A DNA stretch of 64,000 nucleotides from positions 1,922,001 to 1,986,000 of the forward strand of contig NZ_CP036278.1 of assembly GCF_007748035.1 (NCBI RefSeq), read 5' to 3'. A program made the translations under genes and the position numbers. Each line of letters starts with the position of its first letter. Positions within the stretch are counted from its first letter, which is position 1. Below the pieces are notes generated by a model. It saw only the letters and a list, made by a program, of their open reading frames with translations, had not been told where the DNA came from and did no database searches. This stretch comes from Aeoliella mucimassa (GTDB taxonomy: Bacteria; Planctomycetota; Planctomycetia; Pirellulales; Lacipirellulaceae). Positions 1-7,475 of the stretch are shown here, in pieces.

Positions 1-2
1 TA

Positions 3-77
3 TTTGTACTGTGGCATAGCTATGTGATGATCGATGTGAACGCGAGCCGCAAGGCCCAAAAAGCCCGCAAACTCTAG
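3..77 (+). CDS. C-terminal end of an unidentified protein (partial)
   Basis: An open frame runs from the window edge to a TAG stop and gives about 24 residues ending in a run of Lys, Arg and Ala (ASRKAQKARKL). A basic tail after a hydrophobic-looking stretch (VLWHSYVM) would suit the cytoplasmic end of a membrane protein, but the piece is too short to identify. The next gene on the same strand begins about 110 bases later. It could also be a chance open frame. Confidence 0.3.
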   Translation, partial: FVLWHSYVMIDVNASRKAQKARKL

Positions 78-189
78 GGGCGAGTCGCTGCTAGCAGTCT
101 ACGTTGGAATTGGCCTGGACGCGATAGCCATCCCTTGGCAAACTCCCCGCCGAATTGTTGTTTCCCGTTTCCCGAAGGAAATCAGTACG

Positions 190-768
190 ATGAATTCCTA
201 TTCGCGAAGTGTCGCCTGTTTCGTTTTGTTCCTTAGTTCCGCTTTCTCTGGCTCGTCGTTGTGCGTTGCCGAGGAGGGAGGAATTCGCAATCTGTTCCCA
301 TTCGGAAAGTCCGAAGAGAAGCAGACCGAGCCGGTGCAAAGCGATCCTGTATTGTTGGGCGACCCCACGTTGCAGCAGCCTGCTGCGGTTGAAGCCGAAA
401 AGTCCAACTGGTGGGTCGATTCGCCGATTGCCAAGGTGAGCTGGCCCGAAGTAAAGATGCCGAAAGTCGAGTGGAATCCTCCTTGGAAACCCTCGGAGAC
501 CGGCGAACCGAGCTGGTTGCAGAAGCAAACCGCCAAGGCCAAGTCCGGCGCTCGCAACGTAGCCGAGAAGACCAAGACTGCCTGGAACGGCTCGCTCGAC
601 AAGATGAAGCTCGTGCTGCCTGGTCAGAAGCAGGATGGCACCCAGCTGGCCGAGGGGGACTCGGAACCTGGTTTCTGGCACAAGCTGTTTGCTCCCGACG
701 AACCGGAGTTGCCGGAGACCGAAACGCCGATGGTCGCCCAGCAACCGGGGCAAACCCTACAGCGTTAG
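190..768 (+). CDS. exported hypothetical protein
   Basis: 192 residues. The N-terminus has a short basic stretch (MNSYSRSV) and a hydrophobic core (ACFVLFLSSAFSG) followed by SSLCVAEEG, so it is probably a secretory signal peptide with cleavage near residue 27. The mature part is rich in Pro, Glu, Lys and Trp, with repeated Trp motifs (NWWVDSP, VEWNPPWKP), no recognisable domain and a Gln/Pro-rich acidic tail. I do not recognise the family. It is followed after about 55 bases by a small lipoprotein gene on the same strand, so the two may be co-transcribed cell-envelope proteins. Confidence 0.7.
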   Translation: MNSYSRSVACFVLFLSSAFSGSSLCVAEEGGIRNLFPFGKSEEKQTEPVQSDPVLLGDPTLQQPAAVEAEKSNWWVDSPIAKVSWPEVKMPKVEWNPPWKPSETGEPSWLQKQTAKAKSGARNVAEKTKTAWNGSLDKMKLVLPGQKQDGTQLAEGDSEPGFWHKLFAPDEPELPETETPMVAQQPGQTLQR

Positions 769-824
769 TCGGCTCGCCGAACCGATGGGGGTAAACTCGA
801 CTTCTCTTCTCTATTAGTAGGTTG

Positions 825-1031
825 ATGATGATCTTGCCTCGTTTTCGTAATGCGATGCTGCTGGCTGCTGTTCTGATGGTTTCGAGTACCGGATGCCAGA
901 TGTACCGGCCTCCGGGAGCGATGCTCCCGAGCCTGGCGGCTGCCAAGCAGGATCGCGAGATCGAAAAATTCGCCGAGACCAGCTCGTTTCCGACCCCCGA
1001 GCAGGTGGGACTCACCGACGAAGACGAGTAA
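825..1031 (+). CDS. small lipoprotein
   Basis: 68 residues starting at the first of two consecutive ATG codons; a TTG just before them is also possible. The N-terminus is basic then hydrophobic (AMLLAAVLMVSSTGC) and ends in a lipobox-like STGC, so the mature protein should start with a lipidated Cys and sit on a membrane. The mature part is only about 47 residues (QMYRPPGAMLPSLAAAKQ) and has an acidic C-terminus (GLTDEDE). No family was recognised. It probably belongs to the same unit as the exported protein upstream. Confidence 0.65.
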   Translation: MMILPRFRNAMLLAAVLMVSSTGCQMYRPPGAMLPSLAAAKQDREIEKFAETSSFPTPEQVGLTDEDE

Positions 1032-1161
1032 CCTCGTCGACTTCGGTTGCGGCTCACCCCTCCACGCGACACCCGAAAATCGGATAAACTAGCCGACTTG
1101 TCGATGTCACCATCAACCAAGTGGGCAGTGATCCGCTGCGCAAGGAAGGGTCTCGCACGTT

Positions 1162-2256
1162 TTGTATATTCTGTTTGGTATCGTCGGAGGTTTCGTCGCC
1201 TTGATCGCAGGAGGCGAACTCTTGGTTCGCGGGGCTTCGAACCTGGCGGCAGCTGCTAAAGTTTCTCCTCTCATCATTGGTCTCACTGTCGTTGCGTTCG
1301 GCACCAGTGCGCCGGAACTCGCCGTCTCCATCCAATCGTGCTACGAAGGCAAAACCGACCTGGCTGTCGGCAACGCGGTCGGTAGCAACATCTCGAACTT
1401 GTTGTTTATCCTCGGCGTGTCGGCCATCGCGGCTCCGCTGGCAGTAAGCTTGCGACTGTTCCGGTTGGACATTCCTGCGATGATCGTCGCGGCGCTCATG
1501 CTCCTCGGGTTCGGTTGGGACGGTAAACTCGATCGCGTCGAAGGAGCGGTCTGCTTCCTCACGCTGGTTTGCTATTTCATCTTTACTGTCCGGCAAGGTC
1601 GCCGCGAGTCGGCCATCGCTGCGGCCGAGTCGCAGATTGCCGTTCAGGAGATCACTTACGATCCCAAGAAAAGCACCGCGAAGGATACGATACTCGATGT
1701 CGTGAAACTCCTGATTGGGTTAGCCTTGTTGGTGAAGGGAGCTGACTGGCTGGTGAAAGCCTGCGTGTCGCTCGCCCAAGGATTTGGAGTGAGCGAACTG
1801 GTGATCGGGCTCACGGTCGTTGCGATCGGCACCTCGCTTCCGGAGCTGGTTACCTCGCTCATGGCTAGCCTGCGAGGCGAGCGCGACCTGGCGGTCGGCA
1901 ACGTGGTCGGTAGCAATATTCTAAATATTTTGTTGGTCCTCGGGCTTTCTTCCGTTGTGGCTCCAGATGGCATCAACGTCGATCGTCAGTCGCTGGCCTT
2001 CGACATTCCGGTGCTGATCGCCATGAGCGTCGCAGCGATCCCGGTGTTCTTTTCAGGCATGGTGATCTCTCGCATCGAGGGTATCGCCATGTTACTCTAT
2101 TACCTGTCGTATCTGGGTTACCTGGTGAGGCACGCATCGCGTCCCGCCGGCACGGTGACTCCTGCGATGGAAACCGTGTTGTTTCTTGCTCCGTTGGTTC
2201 CTCTAGTGCTAACGGTAATCGTCGTATCGCGATGGAAAAGCAAGAGCACGAGCTAA
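1162..2256 (+). CDS. calcium/sodium antiporter family protein (CaCA, YrbG-like)
   Basis: 364 residues from a TTG start preceded by an AAGGAAGG ribosome-binding site. The protein is an inner-membrane exchanger with two homologous halves. Each half carries the family's alpha-repeat: GLTVVAFGTSAPELAVS plus GNAVGSNISN in the first, and GLTVVAIGTSLPELVTS plus GNVVGSNILN in the second. The acidic residue in each PEL motif is the expected cation ligand. About ten hydrophobic segments are visible, and a hydrophilic loop around residues 150-175 joins the halves. The length matches the YrbG family. The family exchanges Ca2+ (or another cation) for Na+ or H+, but the ion specificity cannot be read from sequence. 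Confidence 0.92.
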   Translation: MYILFGIVGGFVALIAGGELLVRGASNLAAAAKVSPLIIGLTVVAFGTSAPELAVSIQSCYEGKTDLAVGNAVGSNISNLLFILGVSAIAAPLAVSLRLFRLDIPAMIVAALMLLGFGWDGKLDRVEGAVCFLTLVCYFIFTVRQGRRESAIAAAESQIAVQEITYDPKKSTAKDTILDVVKLLIGLALLVKGADWLVKACVSLAQGFGVSELVIGLTVVAIGTSLPELVTSLMASLRGERDLAVGNVVGSNILNILLVLGLSSVVAPDGINVDRQSLAFDIPVLIAMSVAAIPVFFSGMVISRIEGIAMLLYYLSYLGYLVRHASRPAGTVTPAMETVLFLAPLVPLVLTVIVVSRWKSKSTS

Positions 2257-2318
2257 ACCCCAGAGACTGATTCGTACCCTCCCTGTTTCACTTGTCCCTT
2301 GCGTGAGGAGCTCCCTCG

Positions 2319-3833
2319 ATGCCTAGCGTCCAGATTCGCTTGCAGATCATGATGTTCTTGCAGTTCTTTGTATGGGGAGCTTGGTTCGCTACGCTGGGTC
2401 AGTGCCTCGGCGAGAACGGCATGGAAGGCTTCATCGGCACCGCGTTCGGTACCGCCCCGCTGGCAGCCATCATTGCTCCTTTGTTTCTGGGCCTGATTGC
2501 CGACCGCTTCTTCCCATCCGAGAAAGTGATGGGCGTGTTGTTTCTCATCGGTGGTGGCCTCATGTGTATGGCTCCGCACTACTTGGTTGCTGGTAACAGC
2601 AATATGCTGTATTGGTTGTTCCTTGGTCACCTGTTGTGCTACATGCCGACCTTGGGGTTGAGTAACACTATTGCGTTTACCAATATCGAAGACCAAAACG
2701 ACTTCCCCAAGATTCGCGTGTGGGGCACCATCGGTTGGATCGTCGCTGGTCTGGTCGTTGGTTTCTCGGGTTGGTCGCCGACGCCGAACATTCTCTGGCT
2801 CGCTGGTATCGCTTCGTTGGTGATGGGTGTCTTCAGTTTCGCGCTGCCGACCACTCCTCCGCCCGCTAAAGGCAAACCAGCCGACTTCCGCACCGTGTTG
2901 ATGCTCGATGCGTTCCAGTTGATGGCCAGCACTCCCTTCCTGGTGTTCATCATCTGCTCGACGCTCATTTGTATTCCGCTGGCTTACTACTACAGCTTCA
3001 CGTCGAACCTGCTCGGTCAGCTCGGCTACCAAGCAACTGCTTCGACAATGACCCTTGGTCAGATGAGCGAAATCATCTTCATGCTGCTCATTCCCTTCTT
3101 CTTCCGCCGTCTCGGCGTGAAGTGGATGATCCTGGTCGGCATGGGCGCCTGGGTCGTGCGTTATATGCTCTTCGCGTTCGGTGCTCCCGGGCAAGTGGAG
3201 TGGATGGTACTGCTGGCGATCTTGCTGCATGGCGTGTGTTACGACTTTTTCTTCGTCACCGGTTTCATGTACACCGATCAGAAAGCTCCAGCCGAAGTGC
3301 GAGGCCAAGCCCAAGGGTTGTTGGTGTTCTTCACCCAAGGCGTCGGCATGTACTTTGGTTACATGGTTGCCGGCATCTTGTTTGCTTCGACCATGACCAG
3401 CTACACCGCGCTCGACCTCGACATGAAGATTGCCGAAGCCCGTCCGCTGGTCGCTCAAGCGACCGAAGCCGAAGCTGCGGAGCCGAAAGCCAACCTGGAA
3501 CAAGCGATTGTTGCTGGCGAAGCTGCCTTGGCTGCTGCTGATGCCAATGCGGAAGACGCTGGCGATCAAATCAAAGCAGCCGGCAAGCAACTCGCCGTTG
3601 CGCTTGCCGAAATGCCAGGCGTCACCGCCCCGAGCTTCGTCGAGCAGTTTGGTTTGATGTTCACAGCTAAGGTGCCCGAAGGAACCGATCAGGCACGCTA
3701 CAGCACGACCATGGATCAGTGGAAGCAGTTCTGGCTGATTCCCGCCGGCATGGCCGGAGCCATCCTGGTGCTGTTCGCCCTGACGTTCTTCGACCGCAAG
3801 GCTTCGGAAGCTGCGATTGAAGAGAACACCTAA
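2319..3833 (+). CDS. MFS transporter, nucleoside:H+ symporter-like
   Basis: 504 residues with a GAGGAG ribosome-binding site upstream of ATG. The N-terminal half (FFVWGAWFATLGQ, PLFLGLIADRFFPSEKVMG) and the NDFPKIRVWGTIGWIVAGL segment match the NupG/XapB-type nucleoside:proton symporters of the major facilitator superfamily, an inner-membrane uptake system. About 12 transmembrane segments are visible. Between the last two segments, roughly residues 365-475, there is a long hydrophilic insertion rich in Ala and Glu that looks alpha-helical; classical NupG is about 420 residues and lacks it. A strong terminator follows. The substrate is inferred from family only. Confidence 0.85.
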   Translation: MPSVQIRLQIMMFLQFFVWGAWFATLGQCLGENGMEGFIGTAFGTAPLAAIIAPLFLGLIADRFFPSEKVMGVLFLIGGGLMCMAPHYLVAGNSNMLYWLFLGHLLCYMPTLGLSNTIAFTNIEDQNDFPKIRVWGTIGWIVAGLVVGFSGWSPTPNILWLAGIASLVMGVFSFALPTTPPPAKGKPADFRTVLMLDAFQLMASTPFLVFIICSTLICIPLAYYYSFTSNLLGQLGYQATASTMTLGQMSEIIFMLLIPFFFRRLGVKWMILVGMGAWVVRYMLFAFGAPGQVEWMVLLAILLHGVCYDFFFVTGFMYTDQKAPAEVRGQAQGLLVFFTQGVGMYFGYMVAGILFASTMTSYTALDLDMKIAEARPLVAQATEAEAAEPKANLEQAIVAGEAALAAADANAEDAGDQIKAAGKQLAVALAEMPGVTAPSFVEQFGLMFTAKVPEGTDQARYSTTMDQWKQFWLIPAGMAGAILVLFALTFFDRKASEAAIEENT

Positions 3834-3864
3834 GCGAACAAATAGGTTCGACATTACGAATCCA

Positions 3865-3901
3865 CCCGCTGTGTGAGCCATGCTTGCACAGCGGGTTTTT
3901 T
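3865..3901 (+). terminator. intrinsic terminator of the MFS gene
   Basis: A perfect 9-bp stem, CCCGCTGTG paired with CACAGCGGG, can extend by wobble pairs. It is followed by six T residues and lies about 30 bases after the stop codon of the nucleoside-type permease. Confidence 0.88.
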
Positions 3902-3914
3902 ATTCTGAAGGAAA

Positions 3915-4027
3915 ACCACGTCCTCTGGACGTGGTCACAATCAGGTGGCTACGCCGTACTTCCACTTATTAAACAAATGAGCACGCCCTCCGGGCGTACA
4001 CTTGAAAGCCCCCGGCTCTGCCGGGGG
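3915..4027. repeat. three tandem short hairpins, REP-like palindromes
   Basis: Three palindromes lie within 113 bases. The first is ACCACGTCC/GGACGTGGT with loop TCT (3915-3935), the second ACGCCC/GGGCGT with loop TCC (3983-3997), and the third CCCCCGGC/GCCGGGGG with loop TCT (4009-4027). All have a three-base pyrimidine loop and none is followed by a T run, so they do not look like terminators. The style resembles the repetitive extragenic palindromes mobilised by REP-associated tyrosine transposases, but no such transposase gene is visible here. They occupy the gap between the MFS terminator and the next gene. Confidence 0.6.
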
Positions 4028-4147
4028 ATCATTTACTCCGATTGCCGGAGCAGCGATGTTTCTGATAATCTTGTCCACAAGCACCGGATGCTTCCGTGTG
4101 TGTTCGAACCGTTGATGTTTTCCATTTTGTCGCAAAGGCCAAGCAAC

Positions 4148-4381
4148 ATGCCTGGTGAGCATCTGGATCTCTCAAGCGAGCAACCTGCCCCGCGCCGAGC
4201 GGCCGCGGAGGAGGCCCGCAAGTTTATCGGCGTTCACTTCGCGTGCTGCGATGTCTACTCGCGGGTATACGTGAACCGCGACCGCAGTGCGTACATCGGC
4301 CATTGCCCACGCTGCGCGAAGCCGGTGAGGTTCACTATTGGACCCGGCGGGTCCGATTCGCGGATGTTCCAAGCCAGCTAG
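4148..4381 (+). CDS. small zinc-ribbon-like hypothetical protein
   Basis: 77 residues. The conserved-looking core starts at FIGVHFACCDVYSRVYVN and continues with HCPRCAKPVRF and IGPGGSDSR. The CC pair and the CPRC pair together could bind one zinc, as in a small zinc ribbon. The ATG at 4148 was preferred to a much longer upstream extension because that extension would run through the hairpin cluster. The pattern is familiar to me from small conserved planctomycete proteins, but I cannot name a function. Its stop codon directly abuts the stop codon of the convergent HTH gene. Confidence 0.6.
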   Translation: MPGEHLDLSSEQPAPRRAAAEEARKFIGVHFACCDVYSRVYVNRDRSAYIGHCPRCAKPVRFTIGPGGSDSRMFQAS

Positions 4382-5293
4382 CTAGCCAGCTGCACAGCCC
4401 GAAAGCGAGTCGGGCAGCGCGATAGTCGGCATTCCGACCGGCGAGTTATTATCCGGGCGATTGTTTCCCACTTTGCCCAACTCGATCGAGTGGGAATCTA
4501 TTTCGCGCGGGTCCGACGCTGCGTTTTCCTCGGGATTTACGCGGTTTTCACTCGCGCTCGGGGGAGAATCCTCCGTCGATAGATTCCCACGTGGGAAACT
4601 ATTCTCAGCGCCTTCCACATCCGCCGGCGACGACGCATCGCAGGCTTCGACAGGCTCTTCGGGAGCTTCGTCGGCGACCTCCAACGGTTCGCGTGCAGGC
4701 TCAGTCTCCTCGGGCTCCAGATTATCGGAATCGGGCTCGTCAGAAGCGAACTCGTCGCAGTCCACTTCGCCCTCGTCCAACTCTTCGGTGTCCCAATCGC
4801 CCTCGCCCCAGTCATCTAGCTCCCAATCGTCTAGATCCGCACTGCGGGCCGACTCGTGCTGGCCGGCCGCATCGCGGATCAGTTGGGCCACCTGCTCGGC
4901 GATCGGCTGCCCGGTAAGTTGGATGATATCCGCATGCTTCACCAGGTCGTGCGCCCGCTGGGCGAGTTGTTCGATATCGCTCGGCTGTAACTGCTGCTGA
5001 CGACGCTCCTCGCGCCGCGCCCGCTCCAGGCGTTCCTCGCGTTCCAGCATCCAGGCGGCCGCCCGCCAGTGGGTCGCAGCGAACTTACGCATCGCATGCA
5101 GCGGGCTCAGCTCATGCGCAACCCGAGCTTGCCGCAACCGCTGGTCGAACAACTCGTCAACGCGTCGCTCGTTCACGATCGTCTTGCGGCTACACCCCAC
5201 GTAGCTGGCAATCCGCTGGTAGCTCATCCCGGCGGTCAGCAACGTGCAAATCTCGCGTTTTTTGGTCTCATCCAGCACTCTTACTCGTCCCAT
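4382..5293 (-). CDS. helix-turn-helix protein with long acidic tail
   Basis: 303 residues. The start at 5293 gives MGRVRVLDETKKR and has an AAAGGA ribosome-binding site, so a longer upstream reading was rejected. Residues 1-45 form a Hin/homeodomain-like helix-turn-helix (REICTLLTAGMSYQRIASYV, then CSRKTIVNERR), suggesting DNA binding. Residues 60-140 are helical with an Arg/Glu/Gln-rich coiled-coil-like section (EREERLERARREERRQQQ). The remainder, residues 155-303, is strongly acidic and Pro/Ser-rich, probably disordered. The 3' end of the gene contains copies of the AATAGATTCCCA repeat that is clustered near 51.3 kb. Possible roles include a transcriptional regulator or a small-terminase-like protein; none is proven. 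Confidence 0.7.
   Translation of the reverse strand: MGRVRVLDETKKREICTLLTAGMSYQRIASYVGCSRKTIVNERRVDELFDQRLRQARVAHELSPLHAMRKFAATHWRAAAWMLEREERLERARREERRQQQLQPSDIEQLAQRAHDLVKHADIIQLTGQPIAEQVAQLIRDAAGQHESARSADLDDWELDDWGEGDWDTEELDEGEVDCDEFASDEPDSDNLEPEETEPAREPLEVADEAPEEPVEACDASSPADVEGAENSFPRGNLSTEDSPPSASENRVNPEENAASDPREIDSHSIELGKVGNNRPDNNSPVGMPTIALPDSLSGCAAG
4485..4606. repeat. AATAGATTCCCA-type repeats inside the HTH gene
   Basis: ATCGAGTGGGAATCTATTT at 4485-4503 is a 19-base exact match to 51344-51362. GATAGATTCCCAC at 4578-4590 is followed by GTGGGAAACTATTCT, forming a palindrome (TTCCCAC/GTGGGAA) that closely resembles the copy at 51435-51461. The repeats are translated as part of the protein's disordered tail. 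Confidence 0.75.
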
Positions 5294-5635
5294 GGTTGGG
5301 TCCTTTCTTGCGTCAATAATAACTATACATGCGCACACATATGCACTAGTTGTTGTAGCAAGCCAGGTGGCCATTTCCTAGCAAGAAATGGGCAAAACGA
5401 GGGCTGAAAAGCCCGCTGGATCAGCTTTTCCATCGCAGAAAAATGCCCCGCAGCGGGGGGCTGGCAGCCGAGGTGTAGGGGGGCGGCTGGGTGCCCAAAT
5501 TCGCCAAGTTGCCAGCTCGATCGCTGGTGTTGGAGCGGAGTGCTGGCATGGGCCGAACCGCGTTGCGTTGGTCCGCGAAATCCGCTACGGTCTCGCAGCT
5601 ATGTCTCTCCCGGTTTGGTTGTTCAAGGGTCATCC
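5294..5635. other. intergenic region between divergent genes
   Basis: This 342-base gap separates the HTH gene (minus) from the next plus-strand gene. The part next to the HTH start is AT-rich and includes TATAGT in the minus orientation, a plausible -10 element for the HTH gene. A short GC palindrome (CCCCGC-AG-CGGGG) occurs near 5446-5459. Nothing else was recognised, and open frames here lack ribosome-binding sites. Confidence 0.5.
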
Positions 5636-6127
5636 GTGCTCGATTTCGACGTTCAACGTTGTACGCGCCGCTGTGCTGCGACCGAGGTTCCGCTGGAGCC
5701 GGGCGACGCCTATTACTCGGTGTTGCTGGCCGAAGGGGCCGACGTGGTGCGCCGCGACTTTGCGAAGTCGGCCTGGCAGGGACCGCCCGAGGGAGCCCTC
5801 GGTTGGTGGGCCGCTCAGGTGCCAGCCGATGAGAACGCCAAGCCGAAGCTCGCCCCGAGCGAGGTGGCACTCGAACTATTCGACCGCTGGCGCGATCAGC
5901 CCGAGCATGCGGATGCGACCTACGTGCTCGCGCTGCTGTTGGTCCGCAAGCGGGTGTTTCGCTTTTCGGATAGCCCCTTCACCGAACAGGCCTCGCCGGA
6001 AGAGCAGTTGCAGCTCTTCTGCCCCACCCGGGCGGCGGAGTACGAGGTGCCGGTGGTGGAGGTCACTCCGCAGCGGGCCGACGAGATCCAACAGCGCCTG
6101 ATCGAACTACTCTACGACAATCAATAA
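5636..6127 (+). CDS. conserved hypothetical protein
   Basis: 163 residues from a GTG start with AAGGG seven bases upstream; an upstream extension to 5540 is less likely. The sequence starts VLDFDVQRCTRRCAATEVPLEPG and has a small-domain feel: two Cys near the N-terminus (CTRRC), a middle region with WW (GALGWWAAQVP), then a helical part with VLALLLVRKRVFRF. There is no signal peptide, so it is probably cytoplasmic. It resembles a short planctomycete protein often encoded next to an envelope lipoprotein, and here it is 37 bases upstream of one on the same strand. Function unknown. Confidence 0.65.
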   Translation: MLDFDVQRCTRRCAATEVPLEPGDAYYSVLLAEGADVVRRDFAKSAWQGPPEGALGWWAAQVPADENAKPKLAPSEVALELFDRWRDQPEHADATYVLALLLVRKRVFRFSDSPFTEQASPEEQLQLFCPTRAAEYEVPVVEVTPQRADEIQQRLIELLYDNQ

Positions 6128-6164
6128 CCCTACCAACATTCACCCCTCGCGAGCGAGCATCCCC

Positions 6165-7451
6165 TTGTCTTCCCAAGTCGCTACCCGCCGAACGTTGCTG
6201 GCTGCAGGTTTGCTCTGCTTGATGCTCGCGACCGGTTGCCGTGGATTCCGGCAAGGGTTCTTCAAGCCGCCTGGGCCGACCGCGCCGTCGGTGCTGAATA
6301 CCACGCCGACCGCGATGGACATCGTGGGAGCGGTGAATGCCAATACCGCGCGGGTGCAATCGTACCACGCCAACTCGGCAACGTTCACCGTGCCTGGAGT
6401 GGCTGGCATTCCGCTGCTGCGGGGCAAGATCGTGCTCGACCGCCCGATGGATTTCCGCCTAACCGCGGGGCTGGGGCTGGGGAGCGACGTGATCGACCTC
6501 GGCAGCAACCAGGAGATGCTCTGGTTTTGGGTGAAGTACAACTCGCCGCCGGCGATGTATTACTGCCGGCACGATCAATACGCATCGAGCGCGGCGCCGC
6601 AGATGCTGCCGATCGATCCCACCTGGATTGGCGACGCACTCGGTTTGGTGGAGCTGAATCCCACTGCCAATTACGAGGGACCGATCGCCCGCCCCGACGG
6701 AACGTTGGAGCTTCGCTCGCCGATCACCGCGCCGAGCGGCCCGATGACGCGGGTGATTGTGGTCGACGCCACGCGGGCGTGGGTGCTTGAGCAGTACTTG
6801 TACGATCAATCGGGCAATCTGGTGGCCAGCGCCAAGTCGAAGGACTTCCGCTACGACACGGTAGCCAACGTTTCGTTGCCTCGTCAGGTAACGATCACGG
6901 TGCCTGCTTCGGAGCTGACGCTCACGATCAACGTCGGTTCGGTGGCGGTGAACGTTCCGGTGGCCAACCGTACGACGATGTTCTCGCCGCCGGCACTGAC
7001 GAACTATCCGCGGGTTGACCTGGGGAGCATGCCGGCCGGCATGGCGTTCGATCCCTCGATCATCCCGCCGCAGACCGTGGTGCCGAACGAGCCTCCGCCG
7101 ATTGCGTACAATCCGTCGGCGGCCGCCCCGTCGTATGGATCCAGTACACAGAACACGCTGGGCACTCCGAACACCTTGGGCACACCAAGCATGATGGGCA
7201 ACTCATCGGCCGCCAGCGGCTTGCCGAGCGCGTATGGCTCGCCGGCCAATACGATTCCCACAACCACTCAGCCGAACTTGTCGGGCTCGCTGATCGGACC
7301 GACCAGCTACGACACCCCCACGAGTGTCGACGCCCCGCTCGGCGGCAGCGATCCCGCGGGCTTGGGGGCTCCCGTTGGCTATGGCGCTCCTGCAGGGGTG
7401 CAGCGGTTGCCGCAAGGTGGCATCGCCCTCGATCCCACCGCTTCGTTCTAG
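6165..7451 (+). CDS. outer-membrane-type lipoprotein, LolA-like N-terminal region
   Basis: 428 residues from a TTG start; no better start keeps the signal. The sequence LLAAGLLCLMLATGC ends in a lipobox, so this is a lipoprotein. Residues 45-260 read as an antiparallel beta structure typical of LolA/LolB- or DUF4292-like lipid-binding folds (VQSYHANSATFTVPG, PLLRGKIVLDRPMDFRL, MLWFWVKYNSPPAMYYC). The C-terminal third, from about residue 290, is a low-complexity Pro/Ser/Gly/Thr region with near-repeats (NTLGTPNTLGTPS) that may span the envelope. The assignment to the LolA-like group is from fold-style reading only. It is convergent with the beta-propeller gene. Confidence 0.65.
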   Translation: MSSQVATRRTLLAAGLLCLMLATGCRGFRQGFFKPPGPTAPSVLNTTPTAMDIVGAVNANTARVQSYHANSATFTVPGVAGIPLLRGKIVLDRPMDFRLTAGLGLGSDVIDLGSNQEMLWFWVKYNSPPAMYYCRHDQYASSAAPQMLPIDPTWIGDALGLVELNPTANYEGPIARPDGTLELRSPITAPSGPMTRVIVVDATRAWVLEQYLYDQSGNLVASAKSKDFRYDTVANVSLPRQVTITVPASELTLTINVGSVAVNVPVANRTTMFSPPALTNYPRVDLGSMPAGMAFDPSIIPPQTVVPNEPPPIAYNPSAAAPSYGSSTQNTLGTPNTLGTPSMMGNSSAASGLPSAYGSPANTIPTTTQPNLSGSLIGPTSYDTPTSVDAPLGGSDPAGLGAPVGYGAPAGVQRLPQGGIALDPTASF

Positions 7452-7475
7452 CGAAACGACTTTGCTGCTGGTGGT

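Noticed and set aside
2253-3881. Long minus-strand open frame (about 540 codons) opposite the MFS transporter
   Set aside because: It is antisense to a clear membrane-transporter gene, has a His/Gln/Arg-rich composition typical of an antisense frame, no ribosome-binding site and no domain.
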